Positions 1 through 7,805 of a stretch of 17,378 nucleotides of DNA are shown in pieces. Each line of letters starts with the position of its first letter. Position 1 is the stretch's first letter. A program made the position numbers and the translations under genes. The stretch spans positions 1 to 17,378 of the forward strand of contig JAYVCL010000181.1 in the NCBI GenBank assembly GCA_043749975.1. The letters run 5' to 3'. This DNA is from JANYJJ01 sp043749975. GTDB taxonomy: Bacteria; Pseudomonadota; Gammaproteobacteria; Burkholderiales; Burkholderiaceae_C. The notes beneath the pieces were generated by a model that saw only the letters and a list, made by a program, of their open reading frames with translations, made no database searches and had not been told where the DNA came from.

Positions 1-352
1 CCGCCGGCATGCGACGCGGCGCTTGCAGCGCGAGCCGCGCGTAACCGCCGGCTGCCACCGCGAGCACCAGCAGATCGAACTCCTCGAAAGTGATCCAGCC
101 GGTCCAGGGCGCGAGCCCGATGATCGGCAGCAGTGCCGGCAGCGCCACCAGCCACGTGGCGGGGTACAGGCCGAACACGACGCTTGCAGTGATGAACAGC
201 GCCGATGCTGCCCACGCCATCAGCGGGTAATGCCAGGCCAGAATCAGCCCGGCCATGCCGCTCGCGAGCGCGGGCAACGCGAACTGCCAGCCGGCGTGTC
301 GTGAGGCGATGGGTGATCGACTTGCGCTAGCAGCCTGAATCGGGCGGGCCAA
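1..352 (-). CDS. Multi-spanning membrane protein, N-terminal part (runs off the left edge)
   Basis: Reading the minus strand gives an open frame that continues past base 1. Its translation has three hydrophobic stretches: LPALASGMAGLILAW, then AWAASALFITASVVFGLY, then WLVALPALLPIIGLAPW. An acidic FEEFDLLVLAVAAGGYAR segment follows. This alternation is typical of large inner-membrane proteins of polysaccharide loci such as O-antigen ligase or Wzy-like polymerases, but too little is present to assign a family. I placed the start at a TTG (350-352) because an AGAGGTG Shine-Dalgarno-like sequence lies about 10 nt upstream. The frame stays open further upstream, so an earlier GTG or TTG start is possible. 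The gene is divergent from the hydrolase operon. The polymerase/ligase idea is inference from context only. Confidence 0.6.
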   Translation of the reverse strand, partial: MARPIQAASASRSPIASRHAGWQFALPALASGMAGLILAWHYPLMAWAASALFITASVVFGLYPATWLVALPALLPIIGLAPWTGWITFEEFDLLVLAVAAGGYARLALQAPRRMPA

Positions 353-811
353 GGGGTGTTCACCTCTGGTTTGGTAACGACGTGCGAAGACTTGCAACTC
401 GATCGAGGCTTGCGAACCGATGAGTCAGCCCCGCATTTCACTTGACCGATGTTGGGACGGCAAGACCTCGGGCGGCGGCGGCGCAGAGTACGCATCCGAT
501 GCCGGTTCTTGCAGCCCAGGCAGCCCGGATCATAAGGTGCGGCCACGCTGCAGCGGCGCGCCGTGGCGTGCCCTGCGCGAGGGCCCGGCTGGTTCGCAGA
601 CCCAGGCTGAATCGAAGCGATACCGTAAAATTCAGGGCTGTTCTGATGCCGATTTTTGCTGGAGAAAATTCTTGAAAGCACCTGCGAGCATGGTTGATTC
701 TGAGGTGCTGGTTTCGGGTCTGGGGCTGACGGAAACAAGGCATCGCCGGCCGCGCCGCGGGGGTGTGCATTCGGCCATACCGGCCGCTTCGGTGTGTGCC
801 GGGGCCCCGGC
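353..811. other. Divergent intergenic region without a convincing gene
   Basis: This stretch separates the left membrane protein from the hydrolase operon. Open frames here do not resemble known proteins and look like chance frames in GC-rich DNA. The segment at about 611-676 is clearly more AT-rich than its surroundings and includes TAAAAT at 626-631, so it is the most plausible promoter zone. I could not match a good -35/-10 pair on either strand. A 16-bp perfect palindrome lies at the right end. Confidence 0.5.
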
Positions 812-812
812 A
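797..812. repeat. 16-bp perfect GC palindrome touching the hydrolase start codon
   Basis: TGCCGGGG is directly followed by its reverse complement CCCCGGCA, and the last base is the A of the ATG at 812. As DNA it could be an operator half-site pair. As RNA it would pair between transcripts or form a stem only with a strained loop. No T-tract follows, so it is not a terminator. Confidence 0.5.
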
Positions 813-2599
813 TGATCGGCGCGCCGTGCCCGGGGCCGCGCCCGTTCTTGCTGAACGGGTCTCGCGGCAACCTGCTGGCCACCTACTTTGCACCCTGCGC
901 TGAGCCGCACCCAGCCGGCGACATTCTCGTCGTGCCCCCGTTTGCCGAAGAGATGAACCGCTGCCGCGCCATGGTGGCGTTGCAGGCCCGCGCTCTGGCA
1001 GAGATCGGTATCGGCACGCTGGTCGTCGACATGCACGGCACCGGTGACAGCGCTGGCGATTTTGTCGACGCCACCTGGGACGTGTGGCGCGACGACCTGG
1101 CACGCGCGCTGGCCTGGTTGCGGCTGTTCGGCAATGGGTGCAGCAGCCTTTGGGGCTTGCGCCTGGGAGCCATCATGGCGGTCGAACTTGCCAAGCAGGA
1201 TGGGCACATCGCGCACCTGCTGTTTTGGCAACCGGTGCTGAACGGGAAGCTCTTCTACACGCAGTTTCTGAGGATCAGAATCGCGGCCGAGTTGGAACTG
1301 CCGAATCGAATCAAATCGACCAATGAGTTGCGCGAAAAATCGGCCAATGGCGAAGCGATCGAAGTGTCTGGATACTATGTCGGGCCAGAACTTTCGCTGG
1401 CGCTGGACCGGCTGGATTTGAGCCGCCCTGATGCACTGAAATCCTTCGAGACGGACTGGTTCGAAGTGCTGGCCGGCACCGACTCGACCATGCCACGTGC
1501 GAACGCCAAGGCGGTGCAGGAGTTTCAGGCAGCCGGTGCCGCAATCCGGATCGAAACTGTCGTTGGGCCTGCATTCTGGCAAGTTCACGAGCGCGAGCTC
1601 GCCCCCGATCTGGTGGCCGCGACGACACGTTGTGTCGAAGCCTGGCGCGCCCGCGCGGCAAGACCTCGAGTCGTGCTTTCGCAAACCCACCCGCAAACCC
1701 ACACGCAGCCCGAGGCAGCGGCGGCAGCAGCCGAACTCGTGCCGTTGACCTTTGCTTGTGCTGCGGATCGACTCGCGGGCGTGATTCACCGCGCCGCTCG
1801 GCCGGGTGCGCGCGGCGTCGTGATCGTGGTGGCGGGGGGGCCGCAATACCGAGCCGGTGCGCACCGGCAGTTCGTCAGCATGGCTCGCAAGCTGGCTGCG
1901 CAAGGCGTTGCCGTGCTGCGCTTCGACCTGCGCGGAATGGGCGACAGCAGTGGCACCTACGTGGGCTTCGAGCAATCAGAGCCCGACATTCGCGCGGCGG
2001 TGGACGCGCTGCTGGCGCACGAGCCGCAGATCAGTGAAGTGGTTTTGCTGGGCGAATGCGAGTCGGCCAGCGGCATCCTGTTCTATGCCTGGCGAGACCC
2101 GCGAGTCAAGGGTGCGGTGCTCGTCAATCCCTGGGTGCGAACAGAGGAGGGTCAAGCCCAGGTCATCATCAAACACTACTACCTTGATCGGATTCGGTCG
2201 AAGGAGTTCTGGCAGCTCGTGCGTCGAGGGCAGTTCGATGTGCGGGCATCGTTGACATCGATGGTCGGCGTGGCGCGGGCATTTTTTCGCGGCAAGAGCT
2301 TGATGTCGCGCTCGGATTCGAGCACCGCGCAGGAGGATATTTCGGCGCTGCCGCTGCCGGTGAAGACGGCCGTTGGCTTGAACCGCTTTCGCGGCCAGGT
2401 GCTGTTGCTGATGAGCGGGCGAGACTACATCGCACGCGAGTTCGACGAAGTCACCGCCGCCTCGAAGGCCTGGCACGGCTTGCTCGACCATCCGCGAATC
2501 ACCCGCCGTGACGTGGCAGGCGCAGACCACACCTTCTCGAAGGAAGCCTGGAAAAACGAAGCCTCGGATTCGGTTGTCGCCTGGATGGGCGGGTGGTGA
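812..2599 (+). CDS. Fused exosortase-A-associated alpha/beta hydrolases (type 2 + type 1)
   Basis: The 595-residue protein contains two complete alpha/beta-hydrolase domains. Residues about 10-280 match the exosortase A system-associated hydrolase 2 family, with VVPPFAEEMNR (40-50), HGTGDS (75-80), LWGLRLGA (113-120) and GPAFWQ (252-257). Residues about 309-595 match the hydrolase 1 family, with GGPQYRAGAHRQF (342-354), LRGMGDS (373-379), GECES (414-418), SGRD (535-538) and ADHTF (571-575). A linker rich in Gln, Thr, His and Ala (about 280-308) joins them. The families are normally two separate, neighbouring genes; their substrates are unknown to me, though they occur with acyl-ligase and acyl carrier genes. 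The first domain has no Ser in the nucleophile elbow, and the second has Cys416 there. I preferred ATG 812; a GTG at 794 is in frame. No clear Shine-Dalgarno is seen. Confidence 0.85.
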   Translation: MIGAPCPGPRPFLLNGSRGNLLATYFAPCAEPHPAGDILVVPPFAEEMNRCRAMVALQARALAEIGIGTLVVDMHGTGDSAGDFVDATWDVWRDDLARALAWLRLFGNGCSSLWGLRLGAIMAVELAKQDGHIAHLLFWQPVLNGKLFYTQFLRIRIAAELELPNRIKSTNELREKSANGEAIEVSGYYVGPELSLALDRLDLSRPDALKSFETDWFEVLAGTDSTMPRANAKAVQEFQAAGAAIRIETVVGPAFWQVHERELAPDLVAATTRCVEAWRARAARPRVVLSQTHPQTHTQPEAAAAAAELVPLTFACAADRLAGVIHRAARPGARGVVIVVAGGPQYRAGAHRQFVSMARKLAAQGVAVLRFDLRGMGDSSGTYVGFEQSEPDIRAAVDALLAHEPQISEVVLLGECESASGILFYAWRDPRVKGAVLVNPWVRTEEGQAQVIIKHYYLDRIRSKEFWQLVRRGQFDVRASLTSMVGVARAFFRGKSLMSRSDSSTAQEDISALPLPVKTAVGLNRFRGQVLLLMSGRDYIAREFDEVTAASKAWHGLLDHPRITRRDVAGADHTFSKEAWKNEASDSVVAWMGGW

Positions 2600-2806
2600 T
2601 GCCGTGTCAGCGTCCTGGATCGGGCGTGTGAAAGTACCGGCGAAACGGCTCGTTTTGTGTCTGATAATCGTCGCGCGCGTCGAGACGCCACAACGCATGC
2701 GACGCTGACATTCGACACCGAAGTTCGACAGACGGCTCCACCCAATATTCGGCCCATCACCGACTCGCGCCGCCCCCTTCTCAATCTTCACCTGGCCCGC
2801 ATCACC
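2600..2806 (+). promoter_or_regulatory. 207-bp gap before the methyltransferase, with a possible -10 element
   Basis: The frame of the methyltransferase is open from a GTG at 2657, but the extra 50 residues look unlike a protein domain, so I treat this as untranslated. GATAAT at 2663-2668 resembles a sigma-70 -10 box, with a very weak -35 (GCGAAA, 2640-2645). It could be an internal promoter that uncouples downstream genes from the hydrolase gene. This is a weak call. Confidence 0.2.
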
Positions 2807-3559
2807 ATGACAAAGCACGGGGACACCGATCTCGGTTCAGGCGACGACTACCGGTCGAGCCACCTGGAGCGCGGCGGCAAGTACGACGCCACACTGGCCG
2901 CCGCGCCGTTCGATGCCTACATGGCGCAGCTCGAGGAAAAGCACTTGCGCGCCATGGTGGCAAAGCTATTTGCAAACCACAAGCCGCGCTATCTGGATTT
3001 CGCTTGCGGCACCGGACGCATCACGGCAACCGTGGCACCGCTTTGCGCCGAATCGGTCGGGGTCGATATTTCTTCGAGCATGCTCGAAGAGGCAAAGAGC
3101 AAGTGCCCATTGGTGCGCTTCGTGCAGGCAGACCTGACCCAGGCCGACGTCGACATCGGCAGCTTCGATCTGATCAGTTCGTTCCGGTTTTTCGGCAACG
3201 CACAGGCCGATTTGCGTGAAGCCGTTCTGCGAGCGCTGCACCGGTTGATGCGTCCGAACGGCCTCCTGATCATCAACAGCCATCGCAACCCGCATTCCAT
3301 CGCCGCTCTGCTCAACGCAGCCACTGGCGGCGGTGCGAGTGGCATGGACCTGAGCTACTTCAAGCTGAGGTCAATGTTGCGCAGGTGCGGATTCGAGATC
3401 GTCAAGACCCAGCCCATCGGTGCCTGGATGTACCACTCCAGTCTGCAAACGACGCTGCATGACACGGCACGGGCCGAGCGTCTCGAAAAGACGTTTGGCC
3501 ATGCGCTGCTGACCCCATTTGCGCCTGACGCGATCATCGTTGCCCGCAAGACCAGCTAA
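2807..3559 (+). CDS. Class I SAM-dependent methyltransferase
   Basis: The 250-residue protein has a standard Rossmann-like methyltransferase core. YLDFACGTGR (62-71) is the glycine-rich SAM-binding motif I. VGVDIS (85-90) supplies the acidic residue at the end of strand 2 that binds the ribose. FVQADL (105-110) and FDLISSF (120-126) fit motifs II and III, and LMRPNGLLII (147-156) is the post-motif strand. It probably methylates a sugar or a sugar-linked intermediate of the cluster; the acceptor cannot be read from sequence. The start is ATG 2807, because homologous-looking sequence begins there (YRSSHLERGGKYDATL at residues 15-30). A GTG at 2657 is an in-frame alternative. It is followed 24 bp later by a second methyltransferase-like gene. 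Confidence 0.85.
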   Translation: MTKHGDTDLGSGDDYRSSHLERGGKYDATLAAAPFDAYMAQLEEKHLRAMVAKLFANHKPRYLDFACGTGRITATVAPLCAESVGVDISSSMLEEAKSKCPLVRFVQADLTQADVDIGSFDLISSFRFFGNAQADLREAVLRALHRLMRPNGLLIINSHRNPHSIAALLNAATGGGASGMDLSYFKLRSMLRRCGFEIVKTQPIGAWMYHSSLQTTLHDTARAERLEKTFGHALLTPFAPDAIIVARKTS

Positions 3560-3583
3560 GACAGGAATGTCGGCTTCCGTTCG

Positions 3584-4348
3584 ATGATTCCCTATGCGAA
3601 TCCGCTCGACCGTGCGAGAGCCTTGTACCGCATTCCCACGGCACCCCAGCCCAACCGCACGCTTGAGATATGCCACGGCCGAGAGCCGTTGTTGAGCGGG
3701 TTCAACTGGCCGGGCGAGGCGCATTGTCTTCGCGTGACCGGCTCTGCGGCTGAGTCGGGTGGCGGCCAGCCGAACCTGGGCCGTTGCCCGGACGTCGCCT
3801 CGTTGACCAGCTTCGCCGATCGACTGCCGTTCGCGGCGAAATCCTTCGACCTCGTGATCCTGCACCGCACGCTCGATGACCTGGCGGCAGCGTCGGAGTT
3901 GCAACCCGGCGGCTTCGATGCGGCTGCGTTCTTGAACCAGGTCGTGGATGTCCTGACACCCGGCGGGCTGGTGGCCGGTTGCGTGGACAACCGCCATGGC
4001 CTGAAGCGTGCGCTGCGCAAGCTGTCGCGACGCTGGCGCGGCGATGCTTCCCGCAGTGAAGCCGCCGATCCTTCCGCCGCCTATTCGCTGAGCACGCTGC
4101 GAGCCTTGCTGGTCGGTGCGCAACTCAGCGACATCCGGCTGTTTAACTTGCTGCCCGACTGCGATGCGCCGATGAAGCTGGTCGACGCCGACGCCGGGAT
4201 TTCGAAGTTGGCGTTTCGACGTGAGCTGGAGGCGCAGCGTCACTGCCTGTCGCCCTCGGCGTATCTGGCGCGGCGTGTGGCAGTCGAGTCGGGGCTGGCT
4301 CGGCATCTCGAAACGGCCATTTTCTTTTGGGGCTACCGAGCGTGTTGA
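3584..4348 (+). CDS. Degenerate SAM-methyltransferase-like protein
   Basis: The 254-residue protein looks like a type-11 methyltransferase whose cofactor site has decayed. The segment LEICHGREPLLSG (27-39) stands where a glycine-rich ExGxGxG motif I is expected but keeps only scattered glycines. The downstream half is better kept: FADRLPFAAKSFDLVILHRT (about 77-96) matches the post-motif strand and the LPF/FDLV pattern, and LTPGGLVAGCVDNR matches the strand before the catalytic loop. It may be a non-catalytic partner of the preceding methyltransferase or a divergent enzyme. ATG 3584 lies 24 bp after the previous stop, and the stop overlaps the start region of the next gene, which implies translational coupling. 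The family call is moderate; activity is uncertain. Confidence 0.65.
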   Translation: MIPYANPLDRARALYRIPTAPQPNRTLEICHGREPLLSGFNWPGEAHCLRVTGSAAESGGGQPNLGRCPDVASLTSFADRLPFAAKSFDLVILHRTLDDLAAASELQPGGFDAAAFLNQVVDVLTPGGLVAGCVDNRHGLKRALRKLSRRWRGDASRSEAADPSAAYSLSTLRALLVGAQLSDIRLFNLLPDCDAPMKLVDADAGISKLAFRRELEAQRHCLSPSAYLARRVAVESGLARHLETAIFFWGYRAC

Positions 4349-5268
4349 AAGCCGTTGCCGAGGTGCTGGTGGAACTGGGCCTGCACCAGCCGCAATCGCA
4401 CCTGGCCTACCACATCAACATCACCTCGGGTGAATCGCTCGCGGTCAGCGTCTTTGCAAGCAAGCAGCAGTTCTTCCAGGTCAAAGCGTCCGAGTTCAGC
4501 GATTTGCGCGGTCAATACGAACGCTATTGCCGCGCCAGCCATGACTTCACCTCGTTCGTGCCACGCCCGCTCGGTTACCGAGCGCGCGACGGCTGGAGCA
4601 TCATGGTCAGCGAAGGCGTGCAGCACACCCCTGTGCACGCCGGTGGCAGTCGGTCCGGTCGAAAAATCGAATCCACGCTGTTCGACCCCGCGCTGAAATT
4701 TTTCAAAGTCGGCGCGCAGCACGCTGCACCGACCGCATCCGGCAGCCACGGCGAACTGTTCGGTGAATTGGCGCGGCACTTCCACGCAACGCCATTTGCA
4801 GACATCGCCGCGCGTGCGATCCAGAGTGCTCGAAGCCTCGGCGCCGATTCCTGGGGCCGCTTGCCCCAGCACGGCGACTTCGTCATCAACAATCTCGGGC
4901 ACTCGAGCCGAGGCCTGGTTGTTTTCGATTGGGAGGACTACGGGCAAATCGAGTTGCCGGGCTTCGACACATTCACTTTGCTGCTCTCGCTGCTGCCGGA
5001 GAGCGCCAATGGCTTGCGCTCGGTCATGGGTTCGAGCGTGCCCGATCGGCATCTCGATTTGTTTATTGACCGCGCCTGCAGCCTGCAGGGCATCGACCGC
5101 AGCGTGTTCGGGCGTCTCATCCCTTTGTACCTGATCGTGTTTCTTTATTTGAAGCGCAACTACGGAGTCGCCATCAGGGAACGAATCGGTGACTTGCTCA
5201 GACAACTTTCGACCGCGAACGGACTGAACGGCGCGCCCCGTGCGCGCGGTGAATCCGAAGGCGCATGA
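4342..5268 (+). CDS. APH/choline-kinase-like phosphotransferase
   Basis: The protein of about 308 residues has the signature of the aminoglycoside phosphotransferase/choline kinase fold. QHGDFVINNL contains the HxDxxxxN catalytic-loop motif (Asp about 179, Asn about 184). VVFDWEDYG gives the metal-binding Asp about 196. FFQVKAS near residue 46 offers the ATP-contacting Lys. Known members phosphorylate hydroxyls on small molecules such as amino sugars, choline or homoserine; here the acceptor is likely a sugar or a polar substituent of the glycan, by inference. The start is ambiguous: GTG 4342 overlaps the preceding gene by 7 nt, and TTG 4327 and TTG 4345 are alternatives. The overlap suggests coupled translation. 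It is not evidence of antibiotic resistance; this family is broad and the setting is polysaccharide biosynthesis. Confidence 0.75.
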   Translation: MLKAVAEVLVELGLHQPQSHLAYHINITSGESLAVSVFASKQQFFQVKASEFSDLRGQYERYCRASHDFTSFVPRPLGYRARDGWSIMVSEGVQHTPVHAGGSRSGRKIESTLFDPALKFFKVGAQHAAPTASGSHGELFGELARHFHATPFADIAARAIQSARSLGADSWGRLPQHGDFVINNLGHSSRGLVVFDWEDYGQIELPGFDTFTLLLSLLPESANGLRSVMGSSVPDRHLDLFIDRACSLQGIDRSVFGRLIPLYLIVFLYLKRNYGVAIRERIGDLLRQLSTANGLNGAPRARGESEGA

Positions 5269-5329
5269 AGATGGTACGGCGCGATTCATGCGCGATGCGC
5301 TGCCGCTGCCAGCGCGAGCCGAGCACCGC

Positions 5330-6808
5330 ATGAGCGCACCCGACGGTCAAGCCGGCCACGGCAAGAATCTGCTGCGAGGTTCGGCGTGGATGATCGGCAC
5401 GCGGTGGGCCATGCGCCTCATCGGGCTGGTCAGCACGATGATCCTGGCGCGCCTGCTGGCACCGGAAGACTTCGGGCTGATCGCGATGGTCATGCTGGCT
5501 TACGGCCTGCTCGAAACCATTTCGTATGCGGGCGTCGACCTGGCGCTCATGCGCAGCGGTGCCGACACCCGCGAACACTACGACACGGCGTGGACCGTGC
5601 AAATTCTGCAAGGCGCGTTCATCACCGTGTTGCTGCTGGCGGCCGCGCCAGCCATCGCGTCGTATTTTTCCGAGCCGCGCGCCGTGGCGGTGATCTTGTT
5701 CGTGGCCCCGCGCGCCGTGATCGAAGGCCTGCAGAACATCGGCATCGTCGCGTTTCGAAAGGAACTCGATTTCGCGAAAGAGTTTCGCTTCACGCTCTAC
5801 AACAAGCTGCTGAACTTCGTCTTCGTCGTCGGTGCCGCGTTGTGGTTTCGAAACTATTGGGCGCTGGTTTTCGGCTCGCTGTCGGCCTGCGTCATCGGCG
5901 TGGCGATGAGCTATGTCATGCACCCGTATCGGCCGCGTCTTTCGCTTGCCAAGGTGGCCGAGATCTGGTCGTTTTCGCAGTGGCTGATGATCTCGCGCAT
6001 CGGTTCGTTCCTGAGCCGCAAGTGCGATGAATTCATCGTTGGCGGCGTCGCCGGAACCACCGCAATGGGCAACTACCACGTGGCCAGTGAACTGGCCACG
6101 CTGCCCAGCAATGAACTCGTGATGCCGGTGCGCCGGGCGATGTTTCCCACCTTGGCGAAGATTTCGGATCGACCGCAGGAGTTCGGCGTTGCGGTGCTCG
6201 ACAGCTTCTCTGCGATTGCCGCGATGTGCCTGTTCATGAGCTTTTGCCTGCTCATCGTTGCCCCGGAGTTCGTTCGCGTGGTGCTGGGGCAGAAGTGGCT
6301 CGGCGCGGTGCCCCTGATCCAATGGCTGGCGGTGTTCGGTGGCTTCTCCGCGCTGGTGCTGGTGCTTGAGGTTCCGCTGTGGGTCAGCGGGAAAACCAAG
6401 CTTTCTGCGGTGCAAACCTGGCTCGAGCTGGCGGTGATGGTGCCGCTCACCTGGCTGGCGGTTCGCAACCATGGGGTCGAAGGCGCCGCCGCCGCACGCG
6501 CCGGGGTTTCGATGGGCATGGTGCCGGTGATGATGCTGTTGACAGCGCGCACCGGCAGCGTGACCTTCTTGCGGCTCCTGGGTGCGTTGTTTCGCCCGCT
6601 GCTTGCCGCCGTCGCCATGGCCTTGATCGTGTACCTGGTGCCGTTCGCGTTGTTGGGGCCGGCGCTTGCGGTCTTGGCGGCAAAATTCATGCTTTGCCTG
6701 CTGCTGTACCCCTCGGTGCTGATCGGGTTGTGGGCCTTGTTCGGTCGACCCCCTGGGTTCGAGGCCATGGCACTGGGCCGCATCAAAGCGCTGCTCGCCC
6801 GGCCGTAG
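5330..6808 (+). CDS. Wzx-type lipid-linked oligosaccharide flippase
   Basis: The 492-residue integral membrane protein belongs to the polysaccharide transporter branch of the MOP exporter superfamily. The N-terminal segment GSAWMIGTRWAMRLIGLVST, followed by ILARLLAPEDFGLIAMV, is the typical first helix pair, and about 12 hydrophobic segments follow. The characteristic NYHVASELATLPSNELVMPV stretch sits near the middle. The family moves undecaprenyl-diphosphate-linked glycans across the inner membrane, so this gene marks the cluster as making an exported polysaccharide by a Wzx/Wzy-type route. Length is normal for the family. I chose ATG 5330, close to the conserved N-terminus; ATG 5288 and GTG 5240 are in frame, and 5240 would overlap the preceding gene. 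Confidence 0.88.
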   Translation: MSAPDGQAGHGKNLLRGSAWMIGTRWAMRLIGLVSTMILARLLAPEDFGLIAMVMLAYGLLETISYAGVDLALMRSGADTREHYDTAWTVQILQGAFITVLLLAAAPAIASYFSEPRAVAVILFVAPRAVIEGLQNIGIVAFRKELDFAKEFRFTLYNKLLNFVFVVGAALWFRNYWALVFGSLSACVIGVAMSYVMHPYRPRLSLAKVAEIWSFSQWLMISRIGSFLSRKCDEFIVGGVAGTTAMGNYHVASELATLPSNELVMPVRRAMFPTLAKISDRPQEFGVAVLDSFSAIAAMCLFMSFCLLIVAPEFVRVVLGQKWLGAVPLIQWLAVFGGFSALVLVLEVPLWVSGKTKLSAVQTWLELAVMVPLTWLAVRNHGVEGAAAARAGVSMGMVPVMMLLTARTGSVTFLRLLGALFRPLLAAVAMALIVYLVPFALLGPALAVLAAKFMLCLLLYPSVLIGLWALFGRPPGFEAMALGRIKALLARP

Positions 6809-6837
6809 CCGCGCACCCTTTTTTAGCCTCACTTTTT

Positions 6838-7692
6838 ATGACGCACGTTTTGCCCATCGAGGAGCGCCATCTTGCGGCGGTCGGCGAGTTTCTGCACCAC
6901 AACCTCGCCCAGCGCATTTCTGCCCAAGCCTGGATTGCCTCGTTGACGCACCGGTGGGCGGCATCGCAGCCCAATTTCGGCATGCAGTTGTGCGACGGCG
7001 ATAAGCTGGTGGGGGTGTTCTGCGCGATCTATTCAGACCAGCAAATCGACGGCAAGCCGGAGCGGTTTTGCAACCCGCACAGTTGGTGCGTTCTCGACGC
7101 CTACCGAAGCAGCGGGCTGAGCCTGGTGCTGCAACTGCTGAGGCAACGCGACTACCACTTCACCATGTTCACGCCCAACCCGAAGGTCGCGCAAGTCTTC
7201 CTCGGCCTGCGCTTCCGCGTGCTCGACGACCGCCTGTTGTACATGCCCAACCTGCCGTCGCTGCGACCGCAAAGCGGTGGCCATTTCCTTGAGTGCGAGC
7301 CGCAGCAGATCGCCGGCCGGCTCGAAGGCGTGGCGCTGGCGGAATTCAACGCACACCGTTCGATTCCGTGGCTGAACTTCGTGGCCTTCGGCCGAGAGGG
7401 TGATGCCTGCCTGGCCATCTTCAAGCGCGAGCGCTGGAAGAGGATGGCATGCGCCTGGATCATGTATCTCAGCGATCCGGGTGCCTTGCAGCGGCACGGC
7501 GGTTTGCTAGGGCACCACTTGCTGACGCATGGCGGCATGCCGGTGTCGCGCATCGAAGGCCGCTTCGTTGTGAGCGCCCCTGCGCTGGCTTACCGAACAC
7601 GCCGAACCCAGCCGAAGCTGGTGTCATCGCGCACGCTGGGCGACGCACAGGTGCGCGATGTCTACAGCGAGCTGATGACGCTGGACCTGTGA
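6838..7692 (+). CDS. GNAT-fold acyltransferase-like protein
   Basis: The 284-residue protein begins MTHVLPIEERHLAAVGEFLH, a pattern common at the start of GNAT-fold proteins (first strand, then helix). A central HSWCVLDAYRSSGLSLVLQLL segment fits the strand-loop-helix that binds the acyl-CoA pyrophosphate, although the usual Q/RxxGxG/A signature is only loosely present. FTMFTPNPKVAQVFLGLRFR fits the later GNAT helix. It probably acylates a sugar or lipid intermediate of this cluster, or could be a degenerate relative. The ATG is set by the frame and lies 29 bp after the flippase stop. It has no Shine-Dalgarno sequence and is preceded by T-rich sequence, so translation may depend on its neighbour. 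Confidence 0.65.
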   Translation: MTHVLPIEERHLAAVGEFLHHNLAQRISAQAWIASLTHRWAASQPNFGMQLCDGDKLVGVFCAIYSDQQIDGKPERFCNPHSWCVLDAYRSSGLSLVLQLLRQRDYHFTMFTPNPKVAQVFLGLRFRVLDDRLLYMPNLPSLRPQSGGHFLECEPQQIAGRLEGVALAEFNAHRSIPWLNFVAFGREGDACLAIFKRERWKRMACAWIMYLSDPGALQRHGGLLGHHLLTHGGMPVSRIEGRFVVSAPALAYRTRRTQPKLVSSRTLGDAQVRDVYSELMTLDL

Positions 7693-7710
7693 AGCGCAAC
7701 CGCTTGCGCT
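7693..7710. other. Stem-loop right after the GNAT stop codon
   Basis: AGCGCAA and TTGCGCT form a perfect 7-bp stem with a 4-nt loop (CCGC), beginning one base after the TGA at 7690-7692. No T-tract follows, so it is not a canonical intrinsic terminator. It could protect the 3' end of the operon transcript or weakly terminate it. Confidence 0.35.
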
Positions 7711-7805
7711 GCAGCGGCTGAACGCCGTCGAGCACCGCGAGCGCCTGCCTCGGTGCTACATTTTGCTGACTTTCGGCACCTGCGCGAGCGACAAGGCGAC
7801 CACCG

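Noticed and set aside
632..1975. Long minus-strand open frame (447 codons) opposite the hydrolase gene
   Set aside because: It lies antisense to a well-recognised protein, its translation is rich in Arg, His and Gln without domain motifs, and it is what GC-rich coding DNA produces on the opposite strand.
6800..6824. Intrinsic terminator between the flippase and GNAT genes
   Set aside because: A 4-bp CGGC/GCCG stem lies 7 nt from a six-T run. The stem is too short and too distant, and the downstream gene begins within 14 bp.
5198..6832. Minus-strand open frame of 544 codons covering the flippase gene
   Set aside because: The translation is almost entirely His, Gln, Arg and Glu with no hydrophobic core; the opposite strand encodes a clear membrane transporter.
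6379..6837. Upstream extension of the GNAT gene to 6379
   Set aside because: It would overlap the flippase gene by over 400 bp in another frame and adds Arg/Gly-rich sequence. The ATG at 6838 begins the recognisable fold.
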